64,000 bases of DNA from Blastomonas sp. CACIA14H2 (GCA_000503195.1 AYSC01000010.1:1-64000); one strand, 5' to 3'; counted from the first letter of the stretch, positions 15,652 through 25,843 are shown. Notes: generated by a model from the sequence alone, not told the origin. Numbers and translations: made by a program.

Positions 15652-18537
15652 ATGAAAGCGATTTTTCGCGCCCGTCGACTGCGCCTTGCGTCCGGCCGCA
15701 CCAGCCTTGCCGCCCTGTCCACCGCACTGATGATCGGCGCTGCCAGCCCGGCGCTCGCGCAGGCCAATGATGCCGAGCAGCCGCAGGGCACTGCCGAGAT
15801 CGACGAGGAAGGCGGCGTCATCGTCGTCACCGGCTTCCGCGCCAGCGTCGAGAACTCGATCGCCGCCAAGCGCGAGAGCAATTTCATCGTCGATATCGTC
15901 ACCGCCGACGACATCGCCGGCCTGCCCGACGTGTCGATCGCGGAATCGCTGGCGCGCCTGCCCGGCGTCACCTCGCAGCGCACCGGCGGCCAGGCGAGCG
16001 CGATCAACATCCGCGGCCTTTCGCAGGACCTCGTTTCCGCGACGCTCAACGGCCGCGAACAGGTCGCCACCAGCGGCAACCGCGTGATCGAGTTCGACCA
16101 GTATCCCTCGGAGCTGATCAACCAGGCCGCAGTCTACAAGACCCCGCTCGCCAGCCATATCGAGGGCGGCATCGCCGGCAAGGTCGAGCTGAAGACCGTG
16201 CGCCCGCTCGACAATGCCGACGCGTTCAAGGCAACGATCAACCTGCGCGGCCTGTACAACGACCGCGCGAACGAGAGCCCCGACGTCTCGTCCTATGGCT
16301 ATCGCGTCTCCGGATCGGTCCAGGCCAAGCTGCTCGACGACACGCTCGGCATCGCTCTGGGCTATGCCCGGCTCTATCAGCCGAACGTCGCCACGCGTTT
16401 CGTCCAGTTCGACTTCCCGATCCCCGGCACCAACGGATCGCCCACCCGCGATTTCAACGGCGACGGCCGGCCGGATTCGCTCAATTTCGGTTTCGAGGGC
16501 ATCCAGTTCGGCGGACGCGAGACCCGCGATGCGGCGATCGGCGTGATCCAGTGGGAGCCGAGCGATCGCCTCCGCCTCCTCATCGACGGCTATTATTCGC
16601 GCTTCAAGTCGGACGTTCAGCGTCGCGGCCTGCGCGTCGTCTCGCCGCAATCGGGCGACAACCAGTTCATCAACCCGGTGATCGCCAACAACGCGCTGAT
16701 CGGCGGACGCATCGTCAACCAGGTGGGTTCGAACGGTTTCGGCTTCGGCCTGGGCACCGAGCTGGTCAACCAGGATGAAAGCCGCCGCGACGAGCTCTAC
16801 ACCATCGGCGGCAACCTGGCCTATGACTTCAGCGACCGCGTCACCCTCGCCGTCGATGTGGGCTATTCGAAGGGCACCAGCTTCTTCAACAATGCGGGCA
16901 TCAACCTGCGCCCCTATGTCAATACGCCCACCGGCCTGCGCCGCGCGGATTCGATCCCCGGGCTGATCTCGGTCGATTATCAGCTCAACGGCACGCGTCT
17001 GCCGACCATCCGCTCGATCGGCTCGAACTTCACCGATGTCGATCCGGCGGGCGGCGGCTTCTTCCTCGATGGCCAGTTCCTGGTGCCGCAGGCCGATAGC
17101 GACGAGCTGTTTGCCGCGGCGACCGATCTGGTCATCCGCTTCGACGAGGCCAATTTCCTCGACGCGCTGCGCTTCGGCTTCCGTTATGCCGACCGTCGCG
17201 GCGACCGCCGGGTGACCTCGTTCAACACCTTCGGCATTCCCGGCAGCCCGCTCGCGGTGCCCGGCAATCTGGTCAAGCAGGCCGGCTTCTCGGGCGGCTA
17301 TGCGGCGGCGGGCCTGCCCGGCTTTGCGGTGGTCGATATCGACGGCGCGTTCAATCTCGCCTTCGGCAACACGCTGGGCGTGCGCCAGCCGACCGACCAG
17401 ATCGCCTTCGATTTCACCATCGACCAGAGCTTCCGCATCGATGAAGAGACCTATGCCGGCTATGCCCAGCTCGATTTCGACACCGAGCTCGGCGGCCTGC
17501 GCTTCCACGGCAATATCGGCGGCCGCTATGTCCGCACCGAACAGAGCTCGACCGTCAACTTTGCCGACCCGAACCTGGTCGACAACCCCGCCACCCCGCC
17601 GCCGGCGCGCGAGAACCGCCGTCCGGTGACGCGCGGACGGACGTTCAACGACTTCCTGCCGGCGGTGAACCTGATCCTCGACCTGTCGGACCGCGACATC
17701 CTGCGCGCCAGCTACAGCCGTCAGATCTCGCGCCCGCGCTTCTTCGAACTGCGCGGTTCGATCAGCGTCAACACCGGATCGGACGGCAACACCAGCGGCA
17801 GCGGCGGCAATCCCGACCTGTCGCCCTATCGCGCCAACCAGTTCGACCTGAGCTACGAGCACTATTTCGGCAATTCGGGCGTGTTCGCGGTCAGCGCCTA
17901 TTACAAGGACCTCGAATCGTACATCATCAACGGCACGATTCCGCAGTTCAACTATGTCGAAAACGGCATCACCCCCCCGCCGATCCCGGGCACCAACATT
18001 CCCGGCAACGCAGTGGGCAGCTTCTCCTCGCCGATCAACGGCGATGGCGGCTATGTCTATGGCATCGAATTCCAGTTCTCCAAGACCTTCGTCGAACTGC
18101 CCGCTCCCTTCGATGGTCTTGGGGTTCAGCTGAACTATGCGTACAGCAAGAGTGACCTGGAATTCCCCAGCGCGACCAGCGGCGCCTCGATCAACCTGCC
18201 GCTGCCGGGCCTGTCCGAGCATGTGTTCAACCCGACCGTGTTCTACGAAAAGGCCGGGTTCGGCGCGCGCCTCAGCACCCGCCACCGTTCGAGCTTCGTC
18301 AGCCCGCAGATCGGCATCAGCGAGCTCGTCCTGACCAGCGCCAAGGAAACGGTGATGGATGCGCAGCTTTCCTACCAGTTCCAGGAAGGCAGCGTGCTGC
18401 GCGGGCTCAAGCTGCTTGCGCAGGTCAACAACCTGACCGATGAACCGACCCGGACCTATTGGGGCAATGTCGCCCAGACGGGAACGATCCAGAATTTCGG
18501 CCGCACCTTCTTCCTGGGCGCGACCTACGAATTCTGA
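15652..18537 (+). CDS. TonB-dependent receptor, probable maltodextrin importer
   Basis: Outer-membrane beta-barrel receptor of 961 aa, start MKAIFRARRLRLASGRT with GGGGAGAG upstream. A signal peptide is cleaved after ASPALAQ (about residue 42). The TonB box region is GGVIVVTGFRASVENSIAAK, and the plug domain runs DIAGLPDVSIAESLARLPGV... with INIRGLS. The C-terminus ends FFLGATYEF, terminating in the aromatic residue expected of barrel proteins. The type is that of the Caulobacter MalA / sphingomonad oligosaccharide receptors. It is the first gene of the uptake operon, with a strong hairpin before the next gene that would favour high receptor levels. Substrate inferred from neighbours. Confidence 0.92.
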   Translation: MKAIFRARRLRLASGRTSLAALSTALMIGAASPALAQANDAEQPQGTAEIDEEGGVIVVTGFRASVENSIAAKRESNFIVDIVTADDIAGLPDVSIAESLARLPGVTSQRTGGQASAINIRGLSQDLVSATLNGREQVATSGNRVIEFDQYPSELINQAAVYKTPLASHIEGGIAGKVELKTVRPLDNADAFKATINLRGLYNDRANESPDVSSYGYRVSGSVQAKLLDDTLGIALGYARLYQPNVATRFVQFDFPIPGTNGSPTRDFNGDGRPDSLNFGFEGIQFGGRETRDAAIGVIQWEPSDRLRLLIDGYYSRFKSDVQRRGLRVVSPQSGDNQFINPVIANNALIGGRIVNQVGSNGFGFGLGTELVNQDESRRDELYTIGGNLAYDFSDRVTLAVDVGYSKGTSFFNNAGINLRPYVNTPTGLRRADSIPGLISVDYQLNGTRLPTIRSIGSNFTDVDPAGGGFFLDGQFLVPQADSDELFAAATDLVIRFDEANFLDALRFGFRYADRRGDRRVTSFNTFGIPGSPLAVPGNLVKQAGFSGGYAAAGLPGFAVVDIDGAFNLAFGNTLGVRQPTDQIAFDFTIDQSFRIDEETYAGYAQLDFDTELGGLRFHGNIGGRYVRTEQSSTVNFADPNLVDNPATPPPARENRRPVTRGRTFNDFLPAVNLILDLSDRDILRASYSRQISRPRFFELRGSISVNTGSDGNTSGSGGNPDLSPYRANQFDLSYEHYFGNSGVFAVSAYYKDLESYIINGTIPQFNYVENGITPPPIPGTNIPGNAVGSFSSPINGDGGYVYGIEFQFSKTFVELPAPFDGLGVQLNYAYSKSDLEFPSATSGASINLPLPGLSEHVFNPTVFYEKAGFGARLSTRHRSSFVSPQIGISELVLTSAKETVMDAQLSYQFQEGSVLRGLKLLAQVNNLTDEPTRTYWGNVAQTGTIQNFGRTFFLGATYEF

Positions 18538-18566
18538 ATGGGCGAATTCTGAACCTGGTTACCAGT

Positions 18567-18596
18567 CGGGGGGCGGGTTTCCCCACCCGCCCCCCG
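18567..18596 (+). terminator. Strong intrinsic terminator or attenuator after the receptor
   Basis: CGGGGGGCGGG and CCCGCCCCCCG form an 11-bp GC stem with an 8-base loop, followed by TTATTTT. It sits between the receptor and the amylase-type gene; partial readthrough would give more receptor than enzymes. Confidence 0.8.
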
Positions 18597-18618
18597 TTAT
18601 TTTCTGCGAGGTAGGCGC

Positions 18619-20451
18619 ATGGTGCGACACTGGATGACGCTGGCCGGACTGGCCGCCCTGGCCGTTTCGGCCCCGGCCGCGGCGCAGGCCCCCGATTACA
18701 GCGAAGCCACCGTGCGCAGCCGCGCCCCGCAGGACGAGATCATCTATTTCGTGCTGCCCGACCGTTTCGCCAATGGCGACCCAGCCAACGATCGCGGCGG
18801 GCTCAAGGGCGACCGTCTCAAGACCGGCTTCGACCCCGCGCACAAGGGCTTCTTTCACGGTGGCGACCTCAAGGGCCTCACGCAGAAGCTCGATTACATC
18901 CAGCGCCTCGGCGTCACCGCGATCTGGTTCGCGCCGATCTTCCAGAACAAGCCCGTGCAGGGCGAGCCGGGCCAGGAAAGCGCAGGCTATCACGGCTATT
19001 GGGTGACCGATTTCACCAGGGTCGACAGCCATTTCGGCACCAATGACGAATTCCGGGCCTTTGTCGATGCGGCGCACGCGCGCGGCATCAAGGTCTATAT
19101 GGACATCATCACCAACCACACTGCCGATGTCATCTATTTCAGGGAATGCGTCGGCCAGCCGGTCTGCGCCTATCGCTCCAAGGCCGATTATCCCTATTGG
19201 ACCAAGGGCGGCCTCAACGGCGAGCGGATCAATGGCGGCTTCGAAGGCGATCAGGTCCGCACGGCTGAGAATTTCGCGCGGCTGACCGATCCCGTCTATG
19301 CCTATACCCCGCAGCTGCCCAAAGGCGAGGAGCAGATCAAGGTTCCCGCCTGGCTCAACGACCCGATCCATTACCACAATCGCGGCAATACGAGCTTCTA
19401 TGGCGAGGATTCGCGTTATGGCGATTTCGTCGGGCTCGACGATCTGATGACCGAGAGCCCGCGCGTGGTCGACGGGTTCATCGAGATCTACGCCAGCTGG
19501 ATCGACCGGTTCGGCATCGACGGCTTTCGCATCGATACCGCGCGGCACGTGAACCCCGAATTCTGGGCGCGCTTTGCCCCCGCGATGCTCGAGCGCGCCA
19601 GGGCCAAGGGCATCCCGCATTTCCACATCTTCGGCGAGGTCGCCAACGACGCGATGGACCCCGGCTATCTCGCGCAGCACACGCGGCGCGACAAGCTGCC
19701 CGCCGTGCTCGATTTCGCCTTTCAGGCCGCCGTGCGCGACATGCTCACGGGCAAGGCGGGGACCGACCTGTTTGCCGGGCTGATCGCAGGCGATGTGCTG
19801 TACGAGGGCGGCGATGCGACCGCGCTCACGCTGCCGACCTTTCTCGGCAATCACGACATGGGCCGGCTCGGGCACATGCTCGACAAGGCGTTCCCCAAGG
19901 CCAGTGAGGAAGAGCGGCTGGCGCGGATGAAGCTCGCGCATGTGCTGATGATGACCGCGCGCGGCGTGCCGACCATCTATTATGGCGACGAGCAGGGCTT
20001 TACCGGCGACGGCAACGATCAGGACGCGCGCGAGGACATGTTCGCGAGCCGCGTCGCGAGCTACAACGACAACCGGCTGGTCGGATCGGCGGCGACCACC
20101 GCGGCCGAGAATTTCAACCCCGCGCACCCGCTCTATGCGCTGATCGCCGAGCTGTCGGCGATCCGCAAGGCGCATCCCCGGCTGCGCGACGGGCGCACCG
20201 TGCTGCGCCATTATGGCCCCAAGCCCGGCCTGCTCGCCTTCACGCGCGGCGCGGACGATGGCGAGGAAATCCTCGTCGCGGTCAACACCTCGGACCAGCC
20301 CGTCAGCATGAATGTCGAGATCGGCTATCGCTCGCGCGCGTTCATCGGCCTGGCCGGTACCTGCCCGACCACTGCCACCGCGCCGGGATCGGTCGCCATC
20401 CGCCTGGCCCCGCTGGGCTATGCCGTCTGCCGCGCCACCCCGATCGACTGA
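18619..20451 (+). CDS. Secreted GH13 alpha-amylase-family enzyme
   Basis: 610 aa with a signal peptide ending APAAAQA (residue 24), so periplasmic or outer-membrane facing. GH13 regions: DIITNHTADVIYF (region I), GFRIDTARHV with the nucleophile Asp (region II), FGEVAND with the acid/base Glu (region III), and FLGNHDMGRL (region IV). A short beta domain follows from residue 520. Likely role: cleavage of alpha-1,4 glucans or maltodextrins imported by the upstream receptor. It may be of amylase or cyclomaltodextrinase type; the sequence alone does not decide. Start ATG 18619 behind GAGGTAGG. It ends 10 bases before the next GH13 gene. Confidence 0.9.
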   Translation: MVRHWMTLAGLAALAVSAPAAAQAPDYSEATVRSRAPQDEIIYFVLPDRFANGDPANDRGGLKGDRLKTGFDPAHKGFFHGGDLKGLTQKLDYIQRLGVTAIWFAPIFQNKPVQGEPGQESAGYHGYWVTDFTRVDSHFGTNDEFRAFVDAAHARGIKVYMDIITNHTADVIYFRECVGQPVCAYRSKADYPYWTKGGLNGERINGGFEGDQVRTAENFARLTDPVYAYTPQLPKGEEQIKVPAWLNDPIHYHNRGNTSFYGEDSRYGDFVGLDDLMTESPRVVDGFIEIYASWIDRFGIDGFRIDTARHVNPEFWARFAPAMLERARAKGIPHFHIFGEVANDAMDPGYLAQHTRRDKLPAVLDFAFQAAVRDMLTGKAGTDLFAGLIAGDVLYEGGDATALTLPTFLGNHDMGRLGHMLDKAFPKASEEERLARMKLAHVLMMTARGVPTIYYGDEQGFTGDGNDQDAREDMFASRVASYNDNRLVGSAATTAAENFNPAHPLYALIAELSAIRKAHPRLRDGRTVLRHYGPKPGLLAFTRGADDGEEILVAVNTSDQPVSMNVEIGYRSRAFIGLAGTCPTTATAPGSVAIRLAPLGYAVCRATPID

Positions 20452-20461
20452 GAGCCCAGGA

Positions 20462-22102
20462 ATGACCAAGCCGATCTGCGATACCCGGCCCGATCCCGAC
20501 CATGGCACCGGTGTCCCCCGCCCCTGGTGGAAGGGCGCAAGCATCTATCAGATCTATCCGCGCAGCTTTGCCGATGCGAACGGCGACGGCATCGGCGATC
20601 TGGCGGGGATTACCGCGAAGCTCGACCATATCGCGGACCTGGGCGTCGATGCGATCTGGCTCTCACCCTTCTTCCCGTCGCCGATGAAGGATTTCGGCTA
20701 TGACGTGGCCGATTATTGCGGGGTCGATCCGATCTTCGGGACGCTCGCCGATTTCGACGCGCTGGTCGCGCGCGCGCACGATCTCGGCCTCAAGGTGCTG
20801 ATCGACCAGGTCTTCTCGCACAGTTCGGACCAGCACCCCTGGTTCGTCGACAGCCGCTCGAGCGCCGACGCCGACAAGGCCGACTGGTATGTCTGGGCCG
20901 ATGCCAAGCCCGATGGCAGCCCGCCGAGCAACTGGCAGTCGGTCTTCGGCGGCCCCGCCTGGACCTGGGATGCACGGCGCGGCCAGTATTACATGCACAA
21001 TTTCCTGAAGGAGCAGCCGCAGCTCAACGTGCACAATCCGGCGGTGCAGGCCGCGCTGCTCGACGTGCTGCGCTTCTGGCTCGATCGCGGCGTCGACGGC
21101 TTCCGCATGGACGCGGTCAATTTCGCGATGCACGATCCGCAGTTGCGCGACAATCCGCCCGCGCCCGACGCCGGCAAGCCGCGCACCCGGCCGTTCGATT
21201 TCCAGCTGAAGGTGTTCAACCAGTCGCATGCCGACATTCCCGGCTTTGTCGAGCGGATGCGCACGCTGATCGACGGCTATGGCGACAAGTTCACCGTCGC
21301 CGAGGTGGGCGGCGACGATGCCGAGCGCGAGATGAAGCTGTTCACCGCGCATGGCACGCGGTTCGACAGCGCCTATGGCTTCGACTTTCTTTATGCCGAT
21401 CGGCTGACGCCGCAGATCGTCGCGCAGGCGCTCACCGGCTGGCCCGATACGCCCGGCACCGGCTGGCCGAGCTGGGCGTTCGAGAACCACGACGCGCCGC
21501 GCGCGCTCTCGCGCTGGGCCGCGCCCGAGCATCGCGACGCCTTCGCCCGGCTCAAGATCCTGCTGCTCGTCGCGCTGCGCGGCAACATCTTCCTCTATCA
21601 GGGCGAGGAGCTGGGCCTGCCGCAGGTCGAGATCCCGTTCGAGCGGCTGCAGGACCCCGAGGCGATCGCCAACTGGCCGCTGACGCTGAGCCGCGACGGC
21701 GCGCGCACGCCGATGCCGTGGCGCAGGAACGCCAACGACATGGGCTTCGGCAGCGGCGATCCCTGGCTGCCCTTTGGCGATGAGCACGGCCCGCTCGCGG
21801 TCGATGCACAGAGCGCTGATCCGCATTCGCTACTCAACCTCACCCGCGCCGCGCTCGCGCTGCGCAAGACGCATCCGGCGCTCGCGACGGGCCGCATCAC
21901 GATCCTGCATTGCGACGCGCAGGTGCTGGCGTTCGAGCGGATCGAGGGGAGCGAGCGCATCGTCGCCGCGTTCAACCTGTCCGCCGAGCCGGCCCCCTGG
22001 CCCGCCACGCTGCCCGCCAGCGGCGCCGTGGTGATGGCGGTCAATGACGCCGCGCCCGGGCGCCTGCCCGGTCACGGCGCGCTGCTCTTCACCCCCGACT
22101 GA
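20462..22102 (+). CDS. GH13 alpha-glucosidase
   Basis: 546 aa, start MTKPICDTRPDPDHG, no signal peptide, so cytoplasmic. Oligo-1,6-glucosidase/alpha-glucosidase type with YQIYPRSFADANGDGIGDL near residue 30. Region I reads DQVFSHSSDQHPWF (Ser in place of the common Asn before His, a variant of one alpha-glucosidase subfamily as I recall). Region II is GFRMDAVNF, region III VAEVGGDDAE, region IV FENHDAPRALSRW. It would hydrolyse maltose and maltodextrins brought in by the MFS permease. It lies in the operon between secreted GH13 and GH97. Confidence 0.92.
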   Translation: MTKPICDTRPDPDHGTGVPRPWWKGASIYQIYPRSFADANGDGIGDLAGITAKLDHIADLGVDAIWLSPFFPSPMKDFGYDVADYCGVDPIFGTLADFDALVARAHDLGLKVLIDQVFSHSSDQHPWFVDSRSSADADKADWYVWADAKPDGSPPSNWQSVFGGPAWTWDARRGQYYMHNFLKEQPQLNVHNPAVQAALLDVLRFWLDRGVDGFRMDAVNFAMHDPQLRDNPPAPDAGKPRTRPFDFQLKVFNQSHADIPGFVERMRTLIDGYGDKFTVAEVGGDDAEREMKLFTAHGTRFDSAYGFDFLYADRLTPQIVAQALTGWPDTPGTGWPSWAFENHDAPRALSRWAAPEHRDAFARLKILLLVALRGNIFLYQGEELGLPQVEIPFERLQDPEAIANWPLTLSRDGARTPMPWRRNANDMGFGSGDPWLPFGDEHGPLAVDAQSADPHSLLNLTRAALALRKTHPALATGRITILHCDAQVLAFERIEGSERIVAAFNLSAEPAPWPATLPASGAVVMAVNDAAPGRLPGHGALLFTPD

Positions 22103-22124
22103 CCCCTTCCCCAGGAGATTCCCC

Positions 22125-24194
22125 ATGCGATCGCTGCTGCTAGTCCTGCTCACCTGGCTCGCGGCGCTCGCCGCGCCCGCGCTCGCGCAATCGGGCCCCG
22201 TCGCCAGCGTCGCCTCGCCCGATGGCCGGGTGCGGATCGACATCACCATCGACGGCGAGGGCTGGGCGCACTATGCCGTCAGCCGCGACGGCAAGCCGCT
22301 GATCGCGCCCTCGCGGCTGGGCTTCCAGTTCACCGACCAGGACGGCTTCGGCCGCAACAGCCGCTTCGTCGCCAGCAAGACCGGCAGCGTCGACACGCGC
22401 TGGGACCAGCCCTGGGGCGAGCGCAGGACCGTGACCGACCGGCATAACGAGCTGCTCGTCCGCCTCGTCTCGCCCGGCGCCAGCGACGCGCTGACCGACC
22501 GGCCCATGGACCGCCCGATCGCCATCCGCTTCCGCGCCTTCGACAACGGCATCGGCTTTCGCTACGAATTCGCCGCGCGCGCCGATGGTCGGCCCTGGCG
22601 CATTGCCGACGAACTCACCGAGTTCGTCATCGCCGCGCCCGGCCAGGCCTGGTGGATCCAGGCGGGCGACTGGAACCGCTACGAATATCTCTATCACGCG
22701 ACAGCCATCGATCAGGTCTCCGCCGCGCACACGCCGATGACGGTGAAGCTAGAGGACGGCACGCATCTGGCGTTCCACGAGGCCGCTCTGGTCGACTATG
22801 CCGCGATGTGGCTCAAGCGCGTCGACGGCCAGCGTTTCCGCGCTACGCTCTCCCCCTCGAGCCGCGGCGCGAAGGTCGAGCGCACGGGCGCCTTCACCAC
22901 CCCCTGGCGCAGCATCCGCATCGCGAGCAGCGCGGGCGGGCTTTACGACAACGATCTCGAGCTCAACCTCAACGAACCCAACCGGCTCGGCGACACCAGT
23001 TGGTTCACCCCGCACAAATATGTCGGCGTCTGGTGGGAAATGCACCTCGAGACCAAGAGCTGGGCGAGCGGGCCGAAGCACGGCGCGACCAATGCCAATG
23101 TCCGTCGCCATATCGATTTCGCCGCCAAACACGGCTTTCGTGGGGTGCTGGTCGAGGGCTGGAACAAGGGCTGGGACGGCAACTGGTTCGGCAATGGCCG
23201 CGATTTCGATTTCGTCCAGAGCTACCCCGATTTCGACCTGCCCGACCTTGCCGCCTATGCGCGCCAGCATGGCGTGCGCCTGATCGGCCATCACGAGACC
23301 GGCGGCAATATCGCGAAATACGAAAGCCAGCTCGGCGCGGCGCTCGATCTCTATGCCCGGCACGGCGTCGATGCGGTGAAGACCGGCTATGTCGCCGATG
23401 CGGGCGGCATCATCGCCCCCGGCGACGCACCCGGCGAGCAGCGGATGGAATGGCATGACGGCCAGCGCATGGCGCAGCATCACCTGAAGGTGGTGCAGGA
23501 GGCCGCCGCGCGCCGCATCGCGGTCAACCCGCACGAGCCGATCAAGGACTCAGGGCTAAGGCGCACCTATCCCAACTGGGTGAGCCGCGAGGGCGCGCGC
23601 GGGGGCGAATATCAGGCCTGGGGCACGCCGGGCAACGGACCCAAGCACACGCCCACCCTGGTGTTCACGCGGATGCTCGCAGGGCCGATGGACTATACGC
23701 CGGGCATCCTCTCGCTGAAGGGGCGTGGCGGGCGCGATCTTGAATCGACGCTGGCGCGCGAGCTTGCGCTCTACGTGGTGCTCTACTCGCCGATCCAGAT
23801 GGTCGCCGACCTGATCGAGAACCTGGAAGCCCACCCGCGCGAGCTGGCCTTTATCGAGAAGGTGCCGACCGACTGGGAGGAAAGCCGCACGCTGCTCGGC
23901 GAGGTCGGCCAGATGGCGGTGATCGCGCGCAAGGACCGCAACGGGCCCGACTGGTATATCGGCGGCGTCACCGACGACAATGCGCGCGACGCGGCGATCG
24001 ACCTGTCCTTCCTGCCCAGGGGCTCGCGCTGGCGCGCGCATGTCTGGCGCGATGGCGACAGCGCCGATTACCGCACCGAGGCACGGCACCAGATCGTGAT
24101 CGAGCAGAAGGCCGTCGCCGCCGAAGACACCCTGAATATCCGCATGGCACCGGGCGGCGGCTTTGCCATCCGGCTGGAGCGGCTGGGGCGGTGA
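22125..24194 (+). CDS. GH97 family alpha-glucosidase (secreted)
   Basis: 689 aa with a signal peptide MRSLLLVLLTWLAALAAPALAQ cut into a periplasmic enzyme. Start ATG 22125 follows CCAGGAGATT. GH97 hallmarks are the N-terminal beta-sandwich (residues 25-280), GVLVEGWNKGWDGNWFG, DAVKTGYVADAGG, NPHEPIKDSGLRRTYPN and SREGARGGEYQAW, which carry the calcium- and substrate-binding carboxylates of the SusB-like (inverting) subgroup. It releases glucose from the non-reducing end of maltodextrins. Its last codon overlaps the GTG of the next gene (GTGA). Confidence 0.92.
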   Translation: MRSLLLVLLTWLAALAAPALAQSGPVASVASPDGRVRIDITIDGEGWAHYAVSRDGKPLIAPSRLGFQFTDQDGFGRNSRFVASKTGSVDTRWDQPWGERRTVTDRHNELLVRLVSPGASDALTDRPMDRPIAIRFRAFDNGIGFRYEFAARADGRPWRIADELTEFVIAAPGQAWWIQAGDWNRYEYLYHATAIDQVSAAHTPMTVKLEDGTHLAFHEAALVDYAAMWLKRVDGQRFRATLSPSSRGAKVERTGAFTTPWRSIRIASSAGGLYDNDLELNLNEPNRLGDTSWFTPHKYVGVWWEMHLETKSWASGPKHGATNANVRRHIDFAAKHGFRGVLVEGWNKGWDGNWFGNGRDFDFVQSYPDFDLPDLAAYARQHGVRLIGHHETGGNIAKYESQLGAALDLYARHGVDAVKTGYVADAGGIIAPGDAPGEQRMEWHDGQRMAQHHLKVVQEAAARRIAVNPHEPIKDSGLRRTYPNWVSREGARGGEYQAWGTPGNGPKHTPTLVFTRMLAGPMDYTPGILSLKGRGGRDLESTLARELALYVVLYSPIQMVADLIENLEAHPRELAFIEKVPTDWEESRTLLGEVGQMAVIARKDRNGPDWYIGGVTDDNARDAAIDLSFLPRGSRWRAHVWRDGDSADYRTEARHQIVIEQKAVAAEDTLNIRMAPGGGFAIRLERLGR

Positions 24195-25123
24195 GCGCCT
24201 GGCTGCGGCTTGTGCTGGCGCTGTTCGCCCTGACGCTCGCGCCTGCGCTCCGGGCCGAGGATGCGCTGCGGGCCGAGGATTCAGGAAGGCTGCTGCAGTA
24301 CGAGCGGATCGCCGCCGCCGGCCTGCCCGACCAGCGCCTCTCCATATGGCTGCCGCCGGGCTATGACGCCGGGGCGCAGCGCTACCCGGTGCTGTACATG
24401 CACGACGGGCACAATCTGTTCGACCACCGCTGGTCCAATTTCGACAAGATCTGGGCCGCCGATAGGGCGATGCTGGCGGTGTCGGCCAGCGGCGCGGTCG
24501 AGCCGCATATCATCATCGGCATCTGGGCACCCGGCGCGGACCGGTTCCGCCAGTATCTGCCGCGCGACATTCACGACGCCGCCTCGCCCGGCTTGCGGGC
24601 ACGGATGGACGCGGCCGCCAGCGGCCCGATCCTGTCCGACGCCTATCTCGCCTGGATCGCAGGGCCGCTCAAGACCTGGGTCGATGCAAGCTTCCGCACC
24701 CGCCCCGGGCGCGACGATACCGCGATCATGGGATCGAGCATGGGCGGGCTGATGAGCTGCTACGCCTTCCTGAACCGCCCCGACATTTTCGGCCGCGCCG
24801 CGTGCATCAGTTCGCACTGGCCCGCCATCGATCCGCGCGCGGTGCAAGGCGGCGATCCCGAGCTGATCGGGCTCTGGGACCGCTGGTTCGCCGAAAAGCT
24901 GGGCGCGCCCAACGGCCGCCGTCTCTGGTTCGACCACGGCACCGCAACGCTCGACGCCTTCTACGCGCCCTATCAGCAGGCGGTCGACGCCCGCATCGCC
25001 GCCTCGCGCTGGCAGAAGGGCCAGGACTGGGAGAGCCGGGTGTACGAAGGCGCGGAACACGAGGAAAACGCCTGGGCCGCGCGTTTGCCCGAGATTATGG
25101 GGTGGTTGTTGCGGGGGGAGTAA
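24191..25123 (+). CDS. Secreted alpha/beta-hydrolase of the esterase-D-like type
   Basis: 310 aa starting at GTG 24191, overlapping the GH97 stop by 4 bases. A signal peptide is followed by a small tandem duplication LRAEDALRAED (residues 20-30). Fold markers: YPVLYMHDGHNLFD, the nucleophile elbow GSSMGGLMS, WFDHGTATLD and the C-terminal histidine in GAEHEENAW. Related proteins are carbohydrate esterases or putative siderophore/feruloyl esterases. Inclusion in the maltodextrin operon suggests removal of an acyl group from imported sugars, which is inference. Its 3' end runs opposite a RAYT transposase frame. Confidence 0.82.
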   Translation: MSAWLRLVLALFALTLAPALRAEDALRAEDSGRLLQYERIAAAGLPDQRLSIWLPPGYDAGAQRYPVLYMHDGHNLFDHRWSNFDKIWAADRAMLAVSASGAVEPHIIIGIWAPGADRFRQYLPRDIHDAASPGLRARMDAAASGPILSDAYLAWIAGPLKTWVDASFRTRPGRDDTAIMGSSMGGLMSCYAFLNRPDIFGRAACISSHWPAIDPRAVQGGDPELIGLWDRWFAEKLGAPNGRRLWFDHGTATLDAFYAPYQQAVDARIAASRWQKGQDWESRVYEGAEHEENAWAARLPEIMGWLLRGE

Positions 25124-25791
25124 TCGCGATTTGAGAAACTCGGCCCACGAAAGTTGGTTCGGTCTTCGTGCACTGTAGCCGGAACCTCCATCGCGGCGAG
25201 CCAGGCTTGTGAGCCGATTGGTCGCCCGATGGACTCCGCCTTGCGCAATGCCGCATAGCTCATCGCTTCATCGAAGGGTTCGCCCAGAAACGCCGCAAAA
25301 TCACCGACCCGTTCGAGTGCGGGCGCGACCTTGACGACATGATCGTCCGCTCCTGCCAGATGCGCCGAGGTGCTGGACCACCGCCAGTCTTCCGCCCGCT
25401 CCACCAGCCGCGCCCGGACCGGATTGAACGCGATATAACGGAAAGCGTGATGCAGATGCTCCTCGTGCATTGCCACCGATGAAAACCGGCCCTGCCACAG
25501 ATGCCCGGTCGTACGCAGGCGCGCGTTGATATAGCCAGTATAATGGCGATGCACGAACCGGAAGGTCCGCCGCAATCCGTCCACATCTTCAGGCACGGCG
25601 ATGATGTGGACATGGTTGGGCATCAGGCAATAGGCCCAGATCGCCACGCGCGCCTGCCCCGCAGCCTGCGCCAGCAGATCGAGATAGAGCGCATAATCGC
25701 CATCTTCAAAAAACGTCCGCTCCCGCCGGTTACCTCGCTGCGTGATGTGATGCGGGATGCCCGGCAGGACGAGGCGAGGTAGGCGGGCCAT
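24973..25791 (-). CDS. REP-associated tyrosine transposase (RAYT), 3' end disrupted
   Basis: 272-aa open frame. Residues 1-185 are a good Y1/HUH transposase of the RAYT type: MARLPRLVLPGIPHHITQRG, RRERTFFEDGDY, YCLMPNHVHIIAVPED (the HxH of the HUH motif), HRHYTGYINAR, LWQGRFSSVAMHEEHL and YIAFNPVRARLV. The family tail (GSQAWLAAME followed by a basic end) is replaced after about residue 200 by sequence that is simply the antisense of the esterase gene end. So the original stop is lost, probably by a small deletion at about 25190, and the real functional part is roughly 25190-25791. REP-like motifs lie directly behind its start (25844-25926). Confidence 0.75.
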   Translation of the reverse strand: MARLPRLVLPGIPHHITQRGNRRERTFFEDGDYALYLDLLAQAAGQARVAIWAYCLMPNHVHIIAVPEDVDGLRRTFRFVHRHYTGYINARLRTTGHLWQGRFSSVAMHEEHLHHAFRYIAFNPVRARLVERAEDWRWSSTSAHLAGADDHVVKVAPALERVGDFAAFLGEPFDEAMSYAALRKAESIGRPIGSQAWLAAMEVPATVHEDRTNFRGPSFSNRDYSPRNNHPIISGKRAAQAFSSCSAPSYTRLSQSWPFCQREAAMRASTAC

Positions 25792-25843
25792 GATGCGATC
25801 AGCTTCGCTCCGTCTGAAGGGGAGAGGTATTTAGGGGTTTATG

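Noticed and set aside
15595-18285. 896-codon leftward frame opposite the TonB receptor
   Set aside because: Caused by high GC3 of the receptor gene; no recognisable protein features.
18559-20544. 661-codon leftward frame opposite the secreted GH13 gene
   Set aside because: Shadow of a gene with all four GH13 regions.
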